This document shows, one piece after another, positions 27,728-38,859 of a DNA stretch of 64,000 nt. The notes under the pieces are model-generated. The model ran no database searches and was not told where the DNA came from. It saw only the letters and a program-made list of their open reading frames with translations. Positions within the stretch are counted from its first letter, which is position 1. Every line of letters begins with the position of its first letter. Position numbers and translations under genes: made by a program. Origin of the DNA: Calvatia gigantea (lineage: Eukaryota; Basidiomycota; Agaricomycetes; Agaricales; Lycoperdaceae); assembly GCA_025093985.1 (NCBI GenBank), contig JACAAK010000003.1:4879542-4943541 (forward strand), given 5' to 3'.

Positions 27728-29929
27728 ATGCCTCCTCATGTCAAGAACAAAGTCTGCCTCATGTACGTTACAGTTCTCAAAAATTTTCTGAATAACAATT
27801 GAACTGTGGACGCCAGAGTTCACGACGGCTGGGGCATTGCTGCCAAACCGGGCCTGGATGGAAATGCTATCGAGGCCGCCGACACCACGAACATGGACAC
27901 CATCGCGAAAAATCACTCTCACCGCACGCTCGCTGCCTCTGGTACTGCCGTAGGTCTCAGTGAAGGTCTCATGGGTAACTCTGAAGTTGGGTGCGCCATC
28001 GATAGCTTTCGCCTCCTATTTTACATCTTACCGGGTTCTTCTTCTAGACATCTCAACATCGGCGCCGGAAGGGTCGTATGGCAGGATATTGTCCGCATAG
28101 ACGTGTCGATAAAGAAAAGACAGTTCCATAAGAACTACAACTCTCTTAGAAACCTTTAGACGGGCAAAGGATGGCAACGGGCGTCTTCACCTGCTGGGTT
28201 TGGTGAGTTGTATCTGCACCCGGTTTGACCCCCAGATGATGTCATCATTTACTTGTCCCTCAATTGTATTTTAGATCTCTGATGGTGGCGTACACTCTCA
28301 CATCACGCACCTTTTCGCGCTCTTGGAAACTGCCAAAGAGGTTGGCGTTCCCCATACCTATGTCCATTTCTTTGGCGATGGCCGTGACACTGCTCCTCGT
28401 TCCTCGGTGAAATATATCAAGGACTTGTTGGACTTTATGAAGAAGCTCAACTATGGTGAGCTTGCGACTATTATCGGCAGGTATTACGCCATGGATCGAG
28501 ACAAACGTTGGGAGCGTGTTAAGATTGCTGTGGAAGGTCTTGTGAATGGCGTCGGCGAGGATGGTAAGGGACAAGATGGTGCTATCGGCGTTGTGGAAGA
28601 AAACTACAAAAAGGATGTTACGGATGAATTCCTAAAACCCATCATCATCGATGGTGAAGAGGGTCGCTATCAAAGGTATTTCTGTAATTTATCACTTTTC
28701 GGATTAAGATGAATGTGTTTGCAGATGGGGATACTCTTTTCTTCTTTAATTACCGGGCGGACCGCATGCGCGAGATCACCACTGTAATCGGCCAACTCGA
28801 AGATGTCGTCGAATGTTAAGATACCCAAAGACCTCGTAGGTCAATTCGCGAGGTTCTTTGCCGTCTCGTGTTGATATCTTTCTCGAAAGGAAATTGCCAC
28901 GATGTCCAACTATAAGTCTAGTTTCCCCTTCAAGGTTGCCTTCCCGCCCCAAAGGATGGACAACGTCCTCGCAGAATGGCTCGCGAAGCAGGGCCTGACG
29001 CAGTGTCACCTCGCTGGTAAGGATAACTCCTTTACCCCCTCATCCTTCGATGGTCTTACCTACGACGTACTAGAAACCGAAAAGTACGCCCACGTCACTT
29101 TCTTCTTCAACGGTGGTGTCGAGCGCCAGTTCGAGGGGGAAGAGCGTCATATGATCCCTTCACCAAAGGTGGCGACCTATGATAAGGACCCGAAAATGAG
29201 TGTTCTTGAGGTCGCGCAGAAGGTTGCCGAGGTTCTCAAGAAAGGAGAACATGAATTCGTCATGTGCAACTTCGCTCCTCCCGACATGGTAAGCCCCAAC
29301 ATCCAAACCCCACCGTGAAGTTTTAACCAAAATTCCTTCAGGTCGGCCACACCGGTGTCTATGAAGCTGCAGTAGAAGCTGTGTCCGCCACAGACAAAGC
29401 TGTCGGAACTGTGTACGAAGCTGCACAAGAAGCGGGGTACGTCCTCATGATTACCGCCGATCACGGAAACGCCGAGCAGATGAAGGATCTGGAAAATGGA
29501 ACGCCATTCACCGCCCACACAACGAACGTCGTGCCGTTTATAATGACTGGAGATCCGAAGGTCTTGAGGTTTAAAGAGGAGATTGACAGGAGCGAGTCTG
29601 CCGAGGGCGAAGTTGGCGAAGCCGAGAAGAGAGATAATGAAGCAAAGGATGACGGGTTGGAAGAGGAGGGTGCATTGTGTGACGTTGCCCCGACGATCTT
29701 GGATGTTATGGTGCGGTTCTTGCCATCCTGAAGTGGGTCCCAGAGTGCTGATTGTTCTCGCTGGATATAGGGACTGCCTCAACCCGAGGGTCAGCGTTGC
29801 TTTTCTCATCTTGCCTCTCCACTCGCTGAACGTTCTATTTACTGAACAACCCTTACAGATATGACTGGTCATTCTTTACTGACCCATGACGGGGGAAAGG
29901 AGGGTGAAAGGGAAGAAGTGGCGAACTGA
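27728..29929 (+). CDS. gpmI: Cofactor-independent phosphoglycerate mutase (iPGM)
   Basis: Glycolytic enzyme interconverting 3- and 2-phosphoglycerate through a phosphoserine and two metal ions. Visible in order: VHDGWG, the catalytic Ser in NSEVG, SDGGVHSH, FGDGRDTAP, GRYYAMDRD, DTLFFFNYRADRMREI, KVAFPPQRMDNVLAEWL, ETEKYAHVTFFFNGG and the metal-binding ITADHGNAEQM, then the end LPQPEDMTGHSLL. About eight short introns interrupt it. Start ATG 27728 begins MPPHVKNKVCL, and the stop is TGA 29927-29929. Three apparent +1 frameshifts (28135-28136, 28667-28668, 28813-28814) are each a third-position doublet (CT, CT, AT). Read with one base of each, the family sequence is unbroken. A late Glu-rich insertion before ALCDVAPT looks lineage-specific. 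Confidence 0.93.
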
Positions 29930-31137
29930 GTTTGTGCTATTACTCGTATGGATCCTAGAGGAAAATTTAGAGTTTACTATTTAGAGTAACATCACTCTTG
30001 GAAATACAAACATCATAGAACAGACTGCATCGCTATACTCACTGTTCTGTGCCGTTGCGTGGCAACGACCCTGAAAGCGTGAGCTCAGACGAGGCCATGG
30101 CCGGTTTTCAAGTCCACTTTGGCCTCGCCATCTCCCCCTACGCCCCAATCAACCCCTGTCCGCAGGTCCTATTTCGTGCTTTTTCTGTATTCCATTTATT
30201 ATGTCTGCGCCAACCTAGTTCTAAATAATAGCCCTGCTGGGAGTTGTTAGTACCTCTCGCAATCCATACTCCTGCGAGGCTGAAACGAAGAAGTTGAGGA
30301 GTGTAGGAATATGTCCAGACCTTTATAACATCGCCAAGTTAAATGACAGCAGGATGGATCTGTCAAATTTTCAAACGTCAGTTAAGACGTTCGAAACCCC
30401 CTGTTGAGCAATGGAGCAGGTCTATAACCACGAAATTCATAATCAAATTGTCAGTATTGTATCCCACATAACCACTCTCACGGGAGCCAATGAAACCGGA
30501 AATTCTCCTATATTATCGGTGCTACGTGTGACCGCTCCAGTCTTGTTGCAAAAGCTCGGGACGTAACGTTCCGGTATCCTGGTTTAGGAGACATTGGGCA
30601 TCGTGTCCGTTCGATTATGATACCTTCAGCTTTTGGGTACGTGGCTATAAGTAACCACCATCGAATATCCAGTCGTAGTTTTGGTTAAGATAGAAGGAGG
30701 AGGGGAATCCACTCCTGTCTTCTTTGTATCCTTCCCCTCCCCCCAGGCTATGTTCGCATATCCTGTGCGTCTACAAAATTCGGACACCATTGGCTGGTTC
30801 ATTAGCACCAGAGGCAGCACAAGTCACTTCTACATGGAACGAGGAGAGTCCCACCTCCCCCGGGTATCGTTCCTATTGAGAGCGCTGTTAGCTTGGGTCG
30901 GACTTGCAGATTCCTTAACGGGCATCAACCAAGATATTAAGTTGAACTGCAATCGACGGCGTATCTTCCAAGGGCTTTGTGTTGGTTAAGGTCCATTATC
31001 CGAAGCTACGAACCTCGGGCGGGTGTGGCTCTCGCCTGAAATGTCGAACTAGTTGGAGGATGACAAAGCCACATCGTAGTCCAGCGAGTATGAAAAATCG
31101 ATACAGTTGAGGGCAAATGCAAGAGCAGAGCAAAGTA
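29930..31137. other. Intergenic stretch, no gene recognised
   Basis: Frames of up to about 100 codons (for example 30681-30989 plus) show no domain, splice context or conservation I recognise. Confidence 0.4.
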
Positions 31138-32316
31138 TTATTTTGAAACTAATGCACAAATGTATTGGTACGAGGCCGTTCGTAAGTAAACAAAAGAATT
31201 CCATCGAATGGTAATCGAGGGAGGGTGGCGGACATCTAAGGGACCTACCCTGCCTTCTGAAGAGAGCGCGAGAACCATCTTCGGTGACAATTTTTTCTTT
31301 TGTTTGAGTGGCGGAGACAATCCTTGAGGTTCACCGGCGCTCTGAGAAACTTCTGGAGGCGGCGTAGGACTCATAGAGCCCTGACTTTGTTCCTGCGCTT
31401 CTTTGATTTCTGGGGATGGGTTCAGCTGGTAGGTAAAGGGGGTGTTGAGAAATGGTGAGGTCATAGGACCCCGTGTACGGGTCTTTCTGCTCGGGGATAA
31501 CGGCGGGTGGTGGTAGATTCTCTTGTCCAAAGAGAGGGTGGGGGGATCCTTGATAGCCATCAAGGTTGTCAGGGATCGGTAAAGCGTCCATAGGAGGAAA
31601 GTGATCCGACGTGTGAGGTGGGGGGTGACCTATACGACGCTTCGAAACCACCAATATCGGGCGGAGGGAGAGCGTCCAGAGGAGGGAAGTCCATGGCCTG
31701 AGTAAAGTTTGTCATGGGTACACCTGGAGAAGCCCACATCTCCGGGAGACCTCATGTTTGAAGGGTGGAATCGCTTGAGGTAGTCCATTCAAGCACGCCG
31801 GAGGTGTCGCGGCCGACCGAGGTTCCATTGACCCCTCCCTTTCGCCTTCCTCCATTCGGCTCGCTTTCGTGCTTTCCTCTCGTCCATTCCCTGCAGCTGC
31901 TTTCTCATTTTTGCAAGTTCCGCGTCGAGATACCCTTTATCTTCCGCAGACATCTTCCCCATGTGTCCATTAAACGATGCTGGGGTCAATTGCCTTCGTG
32001 AGTCCCACTCGAGGATTTGAGGTAAAGTAGAATACGTACAAGAGCCTGATGAGAGGGACAGATGCTGACTGTTTGACTCGATTGTGGGGGCGGGTTGCCC
32101 ATTTACAACTACGTGTTGCGTGAATGTCAGTGGTGGCCATAAGTAAGATAGGATGAATCGCGTACTGGCTGACCGGGCTATCCCTTGATCTACAGCTTGG
32201 AGTGCTGATGAAACTTTTCTTTCAATCTCCTCAGTATTAACCCGAGCTCCCACATTCCCCCCTTGGCCGTCGGGACCGTTGATAATAAAATGACGAGCGT
32301 TTTGGAAAAAAGGCAT
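31138..32316 (-). CDS. MPFF-family Pro-rich protein with charged coiled coil
   Basis: Starts at ATG 32314-32316 with MPFFQNARHFIINGP, the same N-terminal pattern as the genes at 37.6, 44.5 and 46.3 kb. It is followed by NTEEIERKVSSALQAVDQG and then, after probable introns, a charged helix (EDKGYLDAELAKMRKQLQ, then RKARKRAEW). Distal exons are Pro/Ser/Gln-rich and end with a Lys-rich run, KQKKKLSPKM. A shift of frame near 31.46 kb may be another base doublet. The 3' end is not certain because a good donor follows the Lys-rich run. Function is unknown. The N-terminal motif is discussed as a possible amyloid signalling motif. Confidence 0.5.
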
Positions 32317-32598
32317 CGTACTCGTGAAGGCGCAAAAAGAAACGGGTGATGGTCCAGGAGGGTCCAGCACCTTTATCAAGGATAGCTTTTGACAGGTCGG
32401 TTATATATAACATGCAACGTGGACCACACATGTTTTCAGATAAGCGCCTGCATAGGATGCTATTGGCAGAAGGCTTATATAAAAAGCTAAGCTGTGTCGG
32501 TAAAGATAGGGTGTCATCACAGCGTCCATCAACAAGTCACAGAACCGTGGTTACCCTGATGTTATCCAATGCTACGCGCCTGAGTCGTGAGAGATTGA

Positions 32599-33877
32599 TT
32601 AGCTCTTGTTCCCTTTTTGGCGTTCATTAACGACATAATGTTGGCGTTTCTCAAGGTCTGAAGCAAGCAAGTGAATTATGCTACTCTGGTGGGATAGTGA
32701 ACACGTACCGTGAGCCCACATAGCTGCGCCAACACGATTGGAAACCATGAAGACAAGACCAACAATTGGAAGGCCCTCAAGAAGAGCCGCTGTGAACCCG
32801 AAGGCTATGAGGTTATTAAGCTGTGTTCTTTTGTTTTTGAAGGCGTATATTCAAGTCTCACCCCTGTAATCCCACTTCCGTTCTTCCATGAACACAGCAA
32901 TCTTGTTCAGGCGTCATCTTCTTTGCTTCGAAATACTGAAAGACTGTTACTTCCAAATGGTCAAGGTGGATGAGATGATAACACACTCGTCTGTGCAGAT
33001 GACGTGCAGTGCCGAGGGCCTTTAGCCATGCTGAAAGCAGCAAACCGATAATGGGATAGAGGTGGAACGGAAATAACAGAACTGGGAACCAATTAACTTA
33101 ACACGAAAGTTGAGACTCAGTGACCTACCTTGCTTAATGACATATCGTCCAAACCAAGTTCATAAGAACCCTGATCCAAAAATGTCTTCTCTCCGTTCAC
33201 GGAGGGCGGGTGATCCCACTCTTCAACATAAGGCTGCCAAAAGTCAGGACCCTTCCCTCGGGATTCGACAGTATATGCCCAAGCACGGTCCCTAGCAATA
33301 GCCATATTGCGTGAGAGAAAGAAACGCATTATGGTGGTTACCTGGGAACCGACAAGAAGCACTGCGGCATCTGAAAGCTGTGTGAGGTCGTGGCGTGGGC
33401 GGGGAACTAAACGACACGCACAGGTGCGGAACGCCGAAAGGTACTTTGTACCCAAAGATGGCGTCATTAGATAGACCAGTGACTTTTGGCTGAGCTTTGG
33501 GTCGTTAGCACAAGGGAAGGAGTAAGGAAGTCAAGCACACACTTTCGGAGGAACGTTTCGATGAATCTCCTCTGAATGCCGAAAGTCAAGAAAGCCTTGA
33601 TTATGAGAATTTTTCAGTCATATATCGCCACAATTTGGGAAACACCCACCCAAATCATTCCTACAATGGCGCCACGCCTCGCGGCATGCTTGCACTTGTC
33701 CCAGGACGGCTTCAGAAGAGTCTTATCGGTAAGTAGCCGGTAAGCACCAACAACGACATATGAGGGCGGGAATTCAAGCCTGCGGGCAGCTCTAGCTAGT
33801 TGAGCGGGGGTTGGTCTGTCGTTGTGTTGCTCGAAAAGCGCGTTTTGCCCCTCAAAGTCGGCAGCAGACAACGACAT
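32599..33877 (-). CDS. EI24-like integral ER membrane protein
   Basis: Multi-exon gene, start ATG 33875-33877 (MSLSAADFEGQNALFEQHND), stop TAA 32599-32601. Segments in order: RPTPAQLARAARRLEFPPS; the hydrophobic segment near AIVGMIW; AIFGYKVPFGVP; RFFLSRNMAIARDRAWAYTV; FWQPYVEEWD; a helix with LYPIIGLLLSAWLKALGTAR; YFEAKKMTPEQ; ERKWDYR; FGFTAALLEGLPIVGLVF; SNRVGAAMWAHDLEKRQ. The KxMTPxQ...ERKWDYR...TAALLEGLPxxG core is what I know from fungal proteins with the EI24 (etoposide-induced 2.4/CysZ-like) domain. An AG doublet (32902-32903) and probably a GC doublet (33426-33427) cause apparent frameshifts. ER location is inferred from the family. It is divergent from, and 109 bp away from, the redox gene at 33987. 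Confidence 0.72.
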
Positions 33878-33986
33878 TGGGAGGGCACGTGCATATGCGG
33901 GTGACGAGAAACAACTCAACACTGTCCCACGACGTCATAGGTATATCCCCAGCCCATTTCCACGATTTTCCTCCTTTAACGCCCTC
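33878..33986. promoter_or_regulatory. Compact divergent promoter
   Basis: Only 109 bp separate the start codons of the EI24-like gene (-) and the AhpC/TSA-like gene (+), so both promoters must lie here or overlap the flanking exons. A CGACGTCA element near 33930 resembles half of a CRE site. Confidence 0.5.
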
Positions 33987-34995
33987 ATGGTTGACCCTCG
34001 ATACGTTCCAACTCAAGAAGAGTTGAAGAAAGCGAGTGACTTGAAGGTTCTGGACAGCCAAGGCCATGAAGTACCTTTTGGTTCAATCTACGCGACCCAG
34101 CGAACAATTGTCGTATTCATTCGTAAGCAACCATACCATGGCTGTGGTCGTACCTGTTAATGAGCTTGGCTTTGCGAAAACAGGCCACTTTTTCTGTGGA
34201 GTAAGCTGCCTTTATTTGGCGTGTGTTTGCGTCTTTGCTCATTCGACTCCTCCCCACGTTCGATACAGAGATGCCAGGTACCGAAATTGATGTTGATGTT
34301 GTATCCTTTAACACTCACGTCCCTTATCATCTTGTAGGAATATGTGGAGGCTCTAACGAAAATTCCTCCTGGAGAAACTTGCTGTCTGCCAACACGCAAA
34401 TTGTAGTTATTGGCTGCGGAGAAGTGGCAGCCTATCAAAGCCTATGCCGGTCAGTGCCACTTTAAGGATGGTGAAGCCCCCTCGGTACCATGTTTTACAC
34501 AGAAACCGCGGGCTTTCAAGGGAGGGTATATGCCGACCCAACTCGGGATGTGTATCACGCATTAGGGATGAATATCGAGAAGTTGGCAAGAACACCTGCC
34601 ACCGAAAAGAAACGAAGCTACATAAGAAGTAATATCCTCAGCGTCACTTTGTCGAGTATCTGGGTACGTTGTATCCCTGCCCTACTTATTGTGACTCATA
34701 ATGTACTATTTCTAGAGAGGTCCATTGACCCATCCTAATTTGATTGGTAAACAAGGAAACATCTCCCAGTTGGGTGGAGAGTTCATCCTTGGGCCCGGTG
34801 AGCCCCGATATGAACCTGATATGTACTAGAACGCTCATTATCTTCCCAGGGAATGCGTGTTCGTTTGCATCGCGGATGCAACATACTGAAGATCGTGAGT
34901 CCCAAACGTCATACGTTCTCACCACACCTGATGATGGTTTTGTAGACGTGGAAGTAGACGAGTTGCTCAAAGGTGCTGGTATATCAGATTCTTGA
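33987..34995 (+). CDS. AhpC/TSA-like (thioredoxin-fold) redox protein
   Basis: Peroxiredoxin-like protein of the AhpC-TSA_2/PRXL2 type. Exons encode VDPRYVPTQEELKKASDLKV, VVFI-RHFFCG, EYVEAL, IVVIGCGEWQPIKAYA, ETAGFQGRVYADPTRDVYHA, LGMNIEKLARTPA, NLIGKQGNISQLGGEFILG, CSFASRMQHTED and the end VEVDELLKGAGI. The HFFCG position corresponds to the family's thioredoxin-like motif, which keeps one Cys rather than CxxC here. Start ATG 33987, stop TGA 34993-34995. Three apparent frameshifts (34370-34371, 34383-34384, 34423-34424) are third-position doublets (TG, TG, AG) in Pro, Ala and Glu codons; reading one base of each restores PPEKLASANTQIVVIGCGEW. The product probably acts in thiol redox chemistry, but the substrate is unknown. 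Confidence 0.8.
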
Positions 34996-35739
34996 CTGCG
35001 GTCTCCGTAGGCACTTGCGCTTCCAAGTAGTTCATAGTTCTGCTGGCGTTGGTCTCTCCGAGTTTGGATAAAATGGGTATCATGTGGATCTTTTGATCGC
35101 TAAGGTTGGCCTTTTGTGGCGAAGGTTCACTTTATTCTCTTACGTGCCCTCAATTCGAATAAATCATCAATATGGCACAACTGTAAAAGCAGCGAACACA
35201 TAGGCCACGAGAAATCCAGTCCTTTGCTCCACCTTAGCCTAGCCGAGCAGGAACACCGAAAGTCAACAGCAGGACAGCGACATACGGAGGTGAGATCTTC
35301 AAACACGCGCTCATGCAGCTCCAGAGTCTGTACACCAAACACAATTATCCTATCTGGCAACAGGGCTCTCATACTAGGCGAACAGATCGTATTCCCGTAA
35401 CAGTGGGGCTGCACTGCTACGTCGCTACAGGACAACTAATCCTAATCTACATTCCCAGTCTTTTCCCTATCTCGCTCTCTTGAACACCCCTTGAATGCAC
35501 TTATTCCTCACCCTCCGACTCTGCTGAAAATAACACCAGACAGAATTTGGCGCACCCACTCAGCTAACCACCATTTCCCCTCTTCGATCAAATTCACTCT
35601 GAGTCCTCCCCACGTCGAATTCTCTCCATCCGCATCAAGTGTTTCATTCGATGTCGTTCTGCTCTTTCTTCCGATCTCTTAGATTTGGGCCGGGCAGCTG
35701 ATACCATGAGATCTCCCTCGGGTGACCGAGTTGTCCTTT
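34996..35739. other. Intergenic stretch, no gene recognised
   Basis: Nothing beyond short frames. The first 100 bases are presumably the 3' untranslated region of the redox gene. Confidence 0.4.
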
Positions 35740-36030
35740 TCAGAATTTCGGACACCGCGGTGCGTAATTCAATACTGGCTTGTAGCTGGGAGAAGTTTGA
35801 GAGGTCAGTGGCAAGGTAAAATGATGTCTCACAATGAACAAATTGGGGGCCCTTTGAAGACGATCTTGATATTGTTTGATAGCCTCTTTGTCTGCGTTAT
35901 GGTTAAATATTCTCCTTATCAAACTGGGCTTCCCATATTTCTTGACGCAGGTCCTCGATGAACCGCATTTTCCCTGTGTGATGGTATGAGTAAAAATCGT
36001 ACTATTAAAGAAATTGACACACTGTAACAA
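35740..36030 (-). pseudogene. Relic of an NLR-type N-terminal helical module
   Basis: The minus strand encodes VKKYGKPSLIRRIFNHNADK followed by EAIKQYQDRLQRAPNLF, which aligns with the NADKEAL helical exon of the NACHT gene at 4.8-7.4 kb. No P-loop exon follows on the minus strand (toward lower coordinates), where the redox gene lies. Only the N-terminal module remains, so it is a fragment or a solo module. Confidence 0.6.
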
Positions 36031-37596
36031 CTTAGTTTGCGTCCTGCTGTAACATTGTGTTGTCGGGTGGGCCCAGTCCGTCGAAGGTTCTGTGCTCGTC
36101 TTGCTGAGGGTTTCTGTAATCGCACAACAGGCAGTCTGCTATGGCTTCGAAATCATGCCCTAGTTTTTTTCTGCAGCCTAAGGTGTATGATAAAAGATTC
36201 AGCCTGAGGAAAGCTCCTTATCATACTCGCCTCACCTGGGCGGTTTCAACAAGTGCAAGGGCAGCTTAGCCGCTGGACCTAAACCAGGGACCAACCCCCC
36301 TGCACTCTGGAGTATCTTGAGCGTGTGTTGGCTGACGTTGAGAGCCGTGGATGCTATTGAAATGGATGAGACTGCTGTTGTAACCCAGGTTGAAAGGTTC
36401 CTGACCTTGGATGGTCATGTTGGTATTTCGCAAAAGGGACCAGAAATGGAAGAAAGTCGACCACGCTTCCTCATCCATTTATGCATCTGGTTCTGCTTAC
36501 TGTATTCTTCCTCCGTTCCTACAGGTAAAGCTGGACAAGTTCTCGAGGCAGGTGCACACAAGGCATTTCTCCTCGGCCCGCTGAGCATTCGTTCCGGTGC
36601 GCTGCCAATGAGTATCACCAAAAGGCTATGTGAACTGCCTCACGCAGTGTGAAGGTTAGTGCTATTACATCTGATACTTCTAGTCTGCAGATATTCCTGG
36701 ATGCGTGAAACACCCTAATCCAAACGGGGTCAAATCCAAATGAAGAGCATGCAGTGTGCCTACATCACGGTTTGATTGGTTTTTCAATGACACCTAATGT
36801 AATCTAGTCGAAAGGCCGCTTCACAGCGTCCAAAGTAAGATGGCATTGCCATTCACAGTCTCACCGGATCTTTCAACATGATGTGAGCGTAACGTCTTTT
36901 GAAGGAATCAGAGTCGAAAACTGTCACCCGTATGCCCTTCCGAAACGCCCAGAGACACAAAACCACAGACGTTAGGCGTCAAAGAAACCATTCATACCCG
37001 ATGGGCTTATCTCATAGCATGAACCTCCATTGGAGACTCGCCACGACTGTATCACCACGTTGGTGTTCCAAGTGGGTCCCAACTGCAAATACTACACCAC
37101 TTATGACGGTTCTTGAAATAATTTTTTGTGAGGCTGAGTTTTCAGAGACTTACTATCCGGCACATGGAGATTGCGGTCGGCCTGTGAGCCAAAGAGAACG
37201 AGGCGCGAGGTGCCCATTCGCAGCGCCATCTTGTTTAATCGGACGCTGGAGAAGACTGAGGCATCCCGACATCTTCGCGCTCGATTTTTGCTGATCATCC
37301 AAAACAAGGGTTTCGGTCCCAAGAATTGTCGAACGGACGCTGCACGGCGTCATTCTGCGCTATTACAAAAGACTAACAGATCGGATTACATCGCTTTATT
37401 TTTGTGTCCTGCTCAGCGTCTAATGGCATTGCACCTTTACGGAATTGTCACAATATTAGGTGTGAAGGTATTGTTGCTGGTTATAAAGTGCAGGTGGACT
37501 GGGCGGTCCTGAACCAACCCCTAGCGAGACATCTTTAGTTTCTGCCCTTGCTTTCCCTGTCATTTATTCCATAGTCTCGTGGCAAAACACCAAGTA
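36031..37596. other. Intergenic stretch, no confident gene
   Basis: Frames of 100-130 codons occur on both strands (36317-36652, 36899-37294) without domains I recognise or consistent splice signals. A minus-strand frame near 37.15-37.3 kb ends at a good donor (GTAAGT) and could be an exon of something unrecognised. Confidence 0.35.
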
Positions 37597-38494
37597 ATGC
37601 CTTTTTTTGCAGGGATCGAGCGATTTCGAGATCAAGGGCTCGACCTTCAACGAAGGAGCTAGTCCGCATTACAACATGCAAGGGAACAATGGCTGTTGCA
37701 ATTCATTCTCCAAACGCAAATCATTGGAAGGTGTGCATAGCATTTAACATGCCTTGATGTACTCAATCAAACTCAGGACCTCCCCAAATGAACGCGAATG
37801 GATTTACACCTTCGTATCAGAGCCTCACTGGTGTGTGTCCTATGAATCTTCTTCACTGGCTTGCGTATAACTCTTGGTTCTCACACCAGCTGGACTTAAC
37901 CTTCCAAGCCGTCCAGCATCTTCCCATGATCTGGCGGTTAGTTCTCCGTTTACCTACGTTGACAGTCTGTACAACGTTCAGCGTGCTTGGTTGCCAATAA
38001 TCGCTGAGGTATTGCCTAGATACTCCACAGAGGGGTACATATGGGCACGCGTTATCCCATCAGAGTCTCCCAGGTATGCGTTTAAACTGTCACCAACCTG
38101 TTGGCAGTACAGCTCACGCCATGACTAGAACAGACCCGGGTCCAAACCTCGCCCGCATTGACCCCTCAGAATCCCCCAGCATCCCCCGCCAGCTACCCAC
38201 CTCCCCATTCCCAGAGTGACACGCTCAGGGAGGAAGAGATAGTACTCCAAGCGGCTATGATTATTGCACATAGGCGGGCAGCCCAGGCAGGGTTGCCAGT
38301 GCCCTCTCCTGGGGGCGCTGACCAAGCTGACGCAAGGAGGGTGTCAGTCCAGTCCCCGGCGCCTGCCACGATTGCACCGTCGCCTAGTCCCTTAGGTGAT
38401 ACGACGGGAAATCCACCGGCAATCAACAAGGTAAAACGCAAGTCGTGGTTTAGGTCGGAAACTTGGCATCTTCAAGAAAACCTCAAAGGATTGA
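37597..38494 (+). CDS. MPFF-family Pro/Ser-rich protein
   Basis: Starts at ATG 37597 with MPFFAG-SSDFEIKGSTFNE once the GA doublet at 37614-37615 (GG[GA], Gly) is read as one base. An intron follows the KRKSLE codons. The middle is rich in Pro, Ser and Gln, with a helical patch EEEIVLQAAMIIAHRRAAQ. The C-terminus is basic: KVKRKSWF, then probably RKLGIFKKTSKD after an ambiguous doublet at 38455-38456, with stop TGA 38492-38494. Without that reading the frame runs on to 38529 and loses the basic end. Both ends match the paralogues at 44.5 and 46.3 kb. Function is unknown. Confidence 0.55.
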
Positions 38495-38859
38495 CGGGGT
38501 TTTTCGTTTTTCAGTTCTTCGTTCGCTAGCTACACTTTGTGATCCGTATTCGTGTATTGGATTGGCTCTGTTCGACTCGTCGTCTCTACCTTACTGGCTT
38601 GTAAACCTTATATTGAAACTCTGATATAGGAGCCAAGGGCAAATTCGGATCCGCGGTTGGGGACAACTTGAGAGACATCATGGAATCCTCAAGCGAGCTA
38701 CAGTTTCGGGTTCACTTCGTGCTTATGTCCTGAAAATTGGTTGGGTGGTTCTGTGGAAATCCACATGATTTACTTGAAAGGTGTTCACTTTGATAGCGTT
38801 GGCCTTGTTGCAAAAATTATATAAATTAACCAAAATGCTCCCTTTTACATTGACGCTAT

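Noticed and set aside
29177..29872. 231-codon minus-strand frame
   Set aside because: Antisense shadow of the iPGM exons, whose plus-strand reading is strongly conserved.
30681..30989. 102-codon plus frame
   Set aside because: No domain, no splice context, and composition indistinguishable from the surrounding intergenic sequence.
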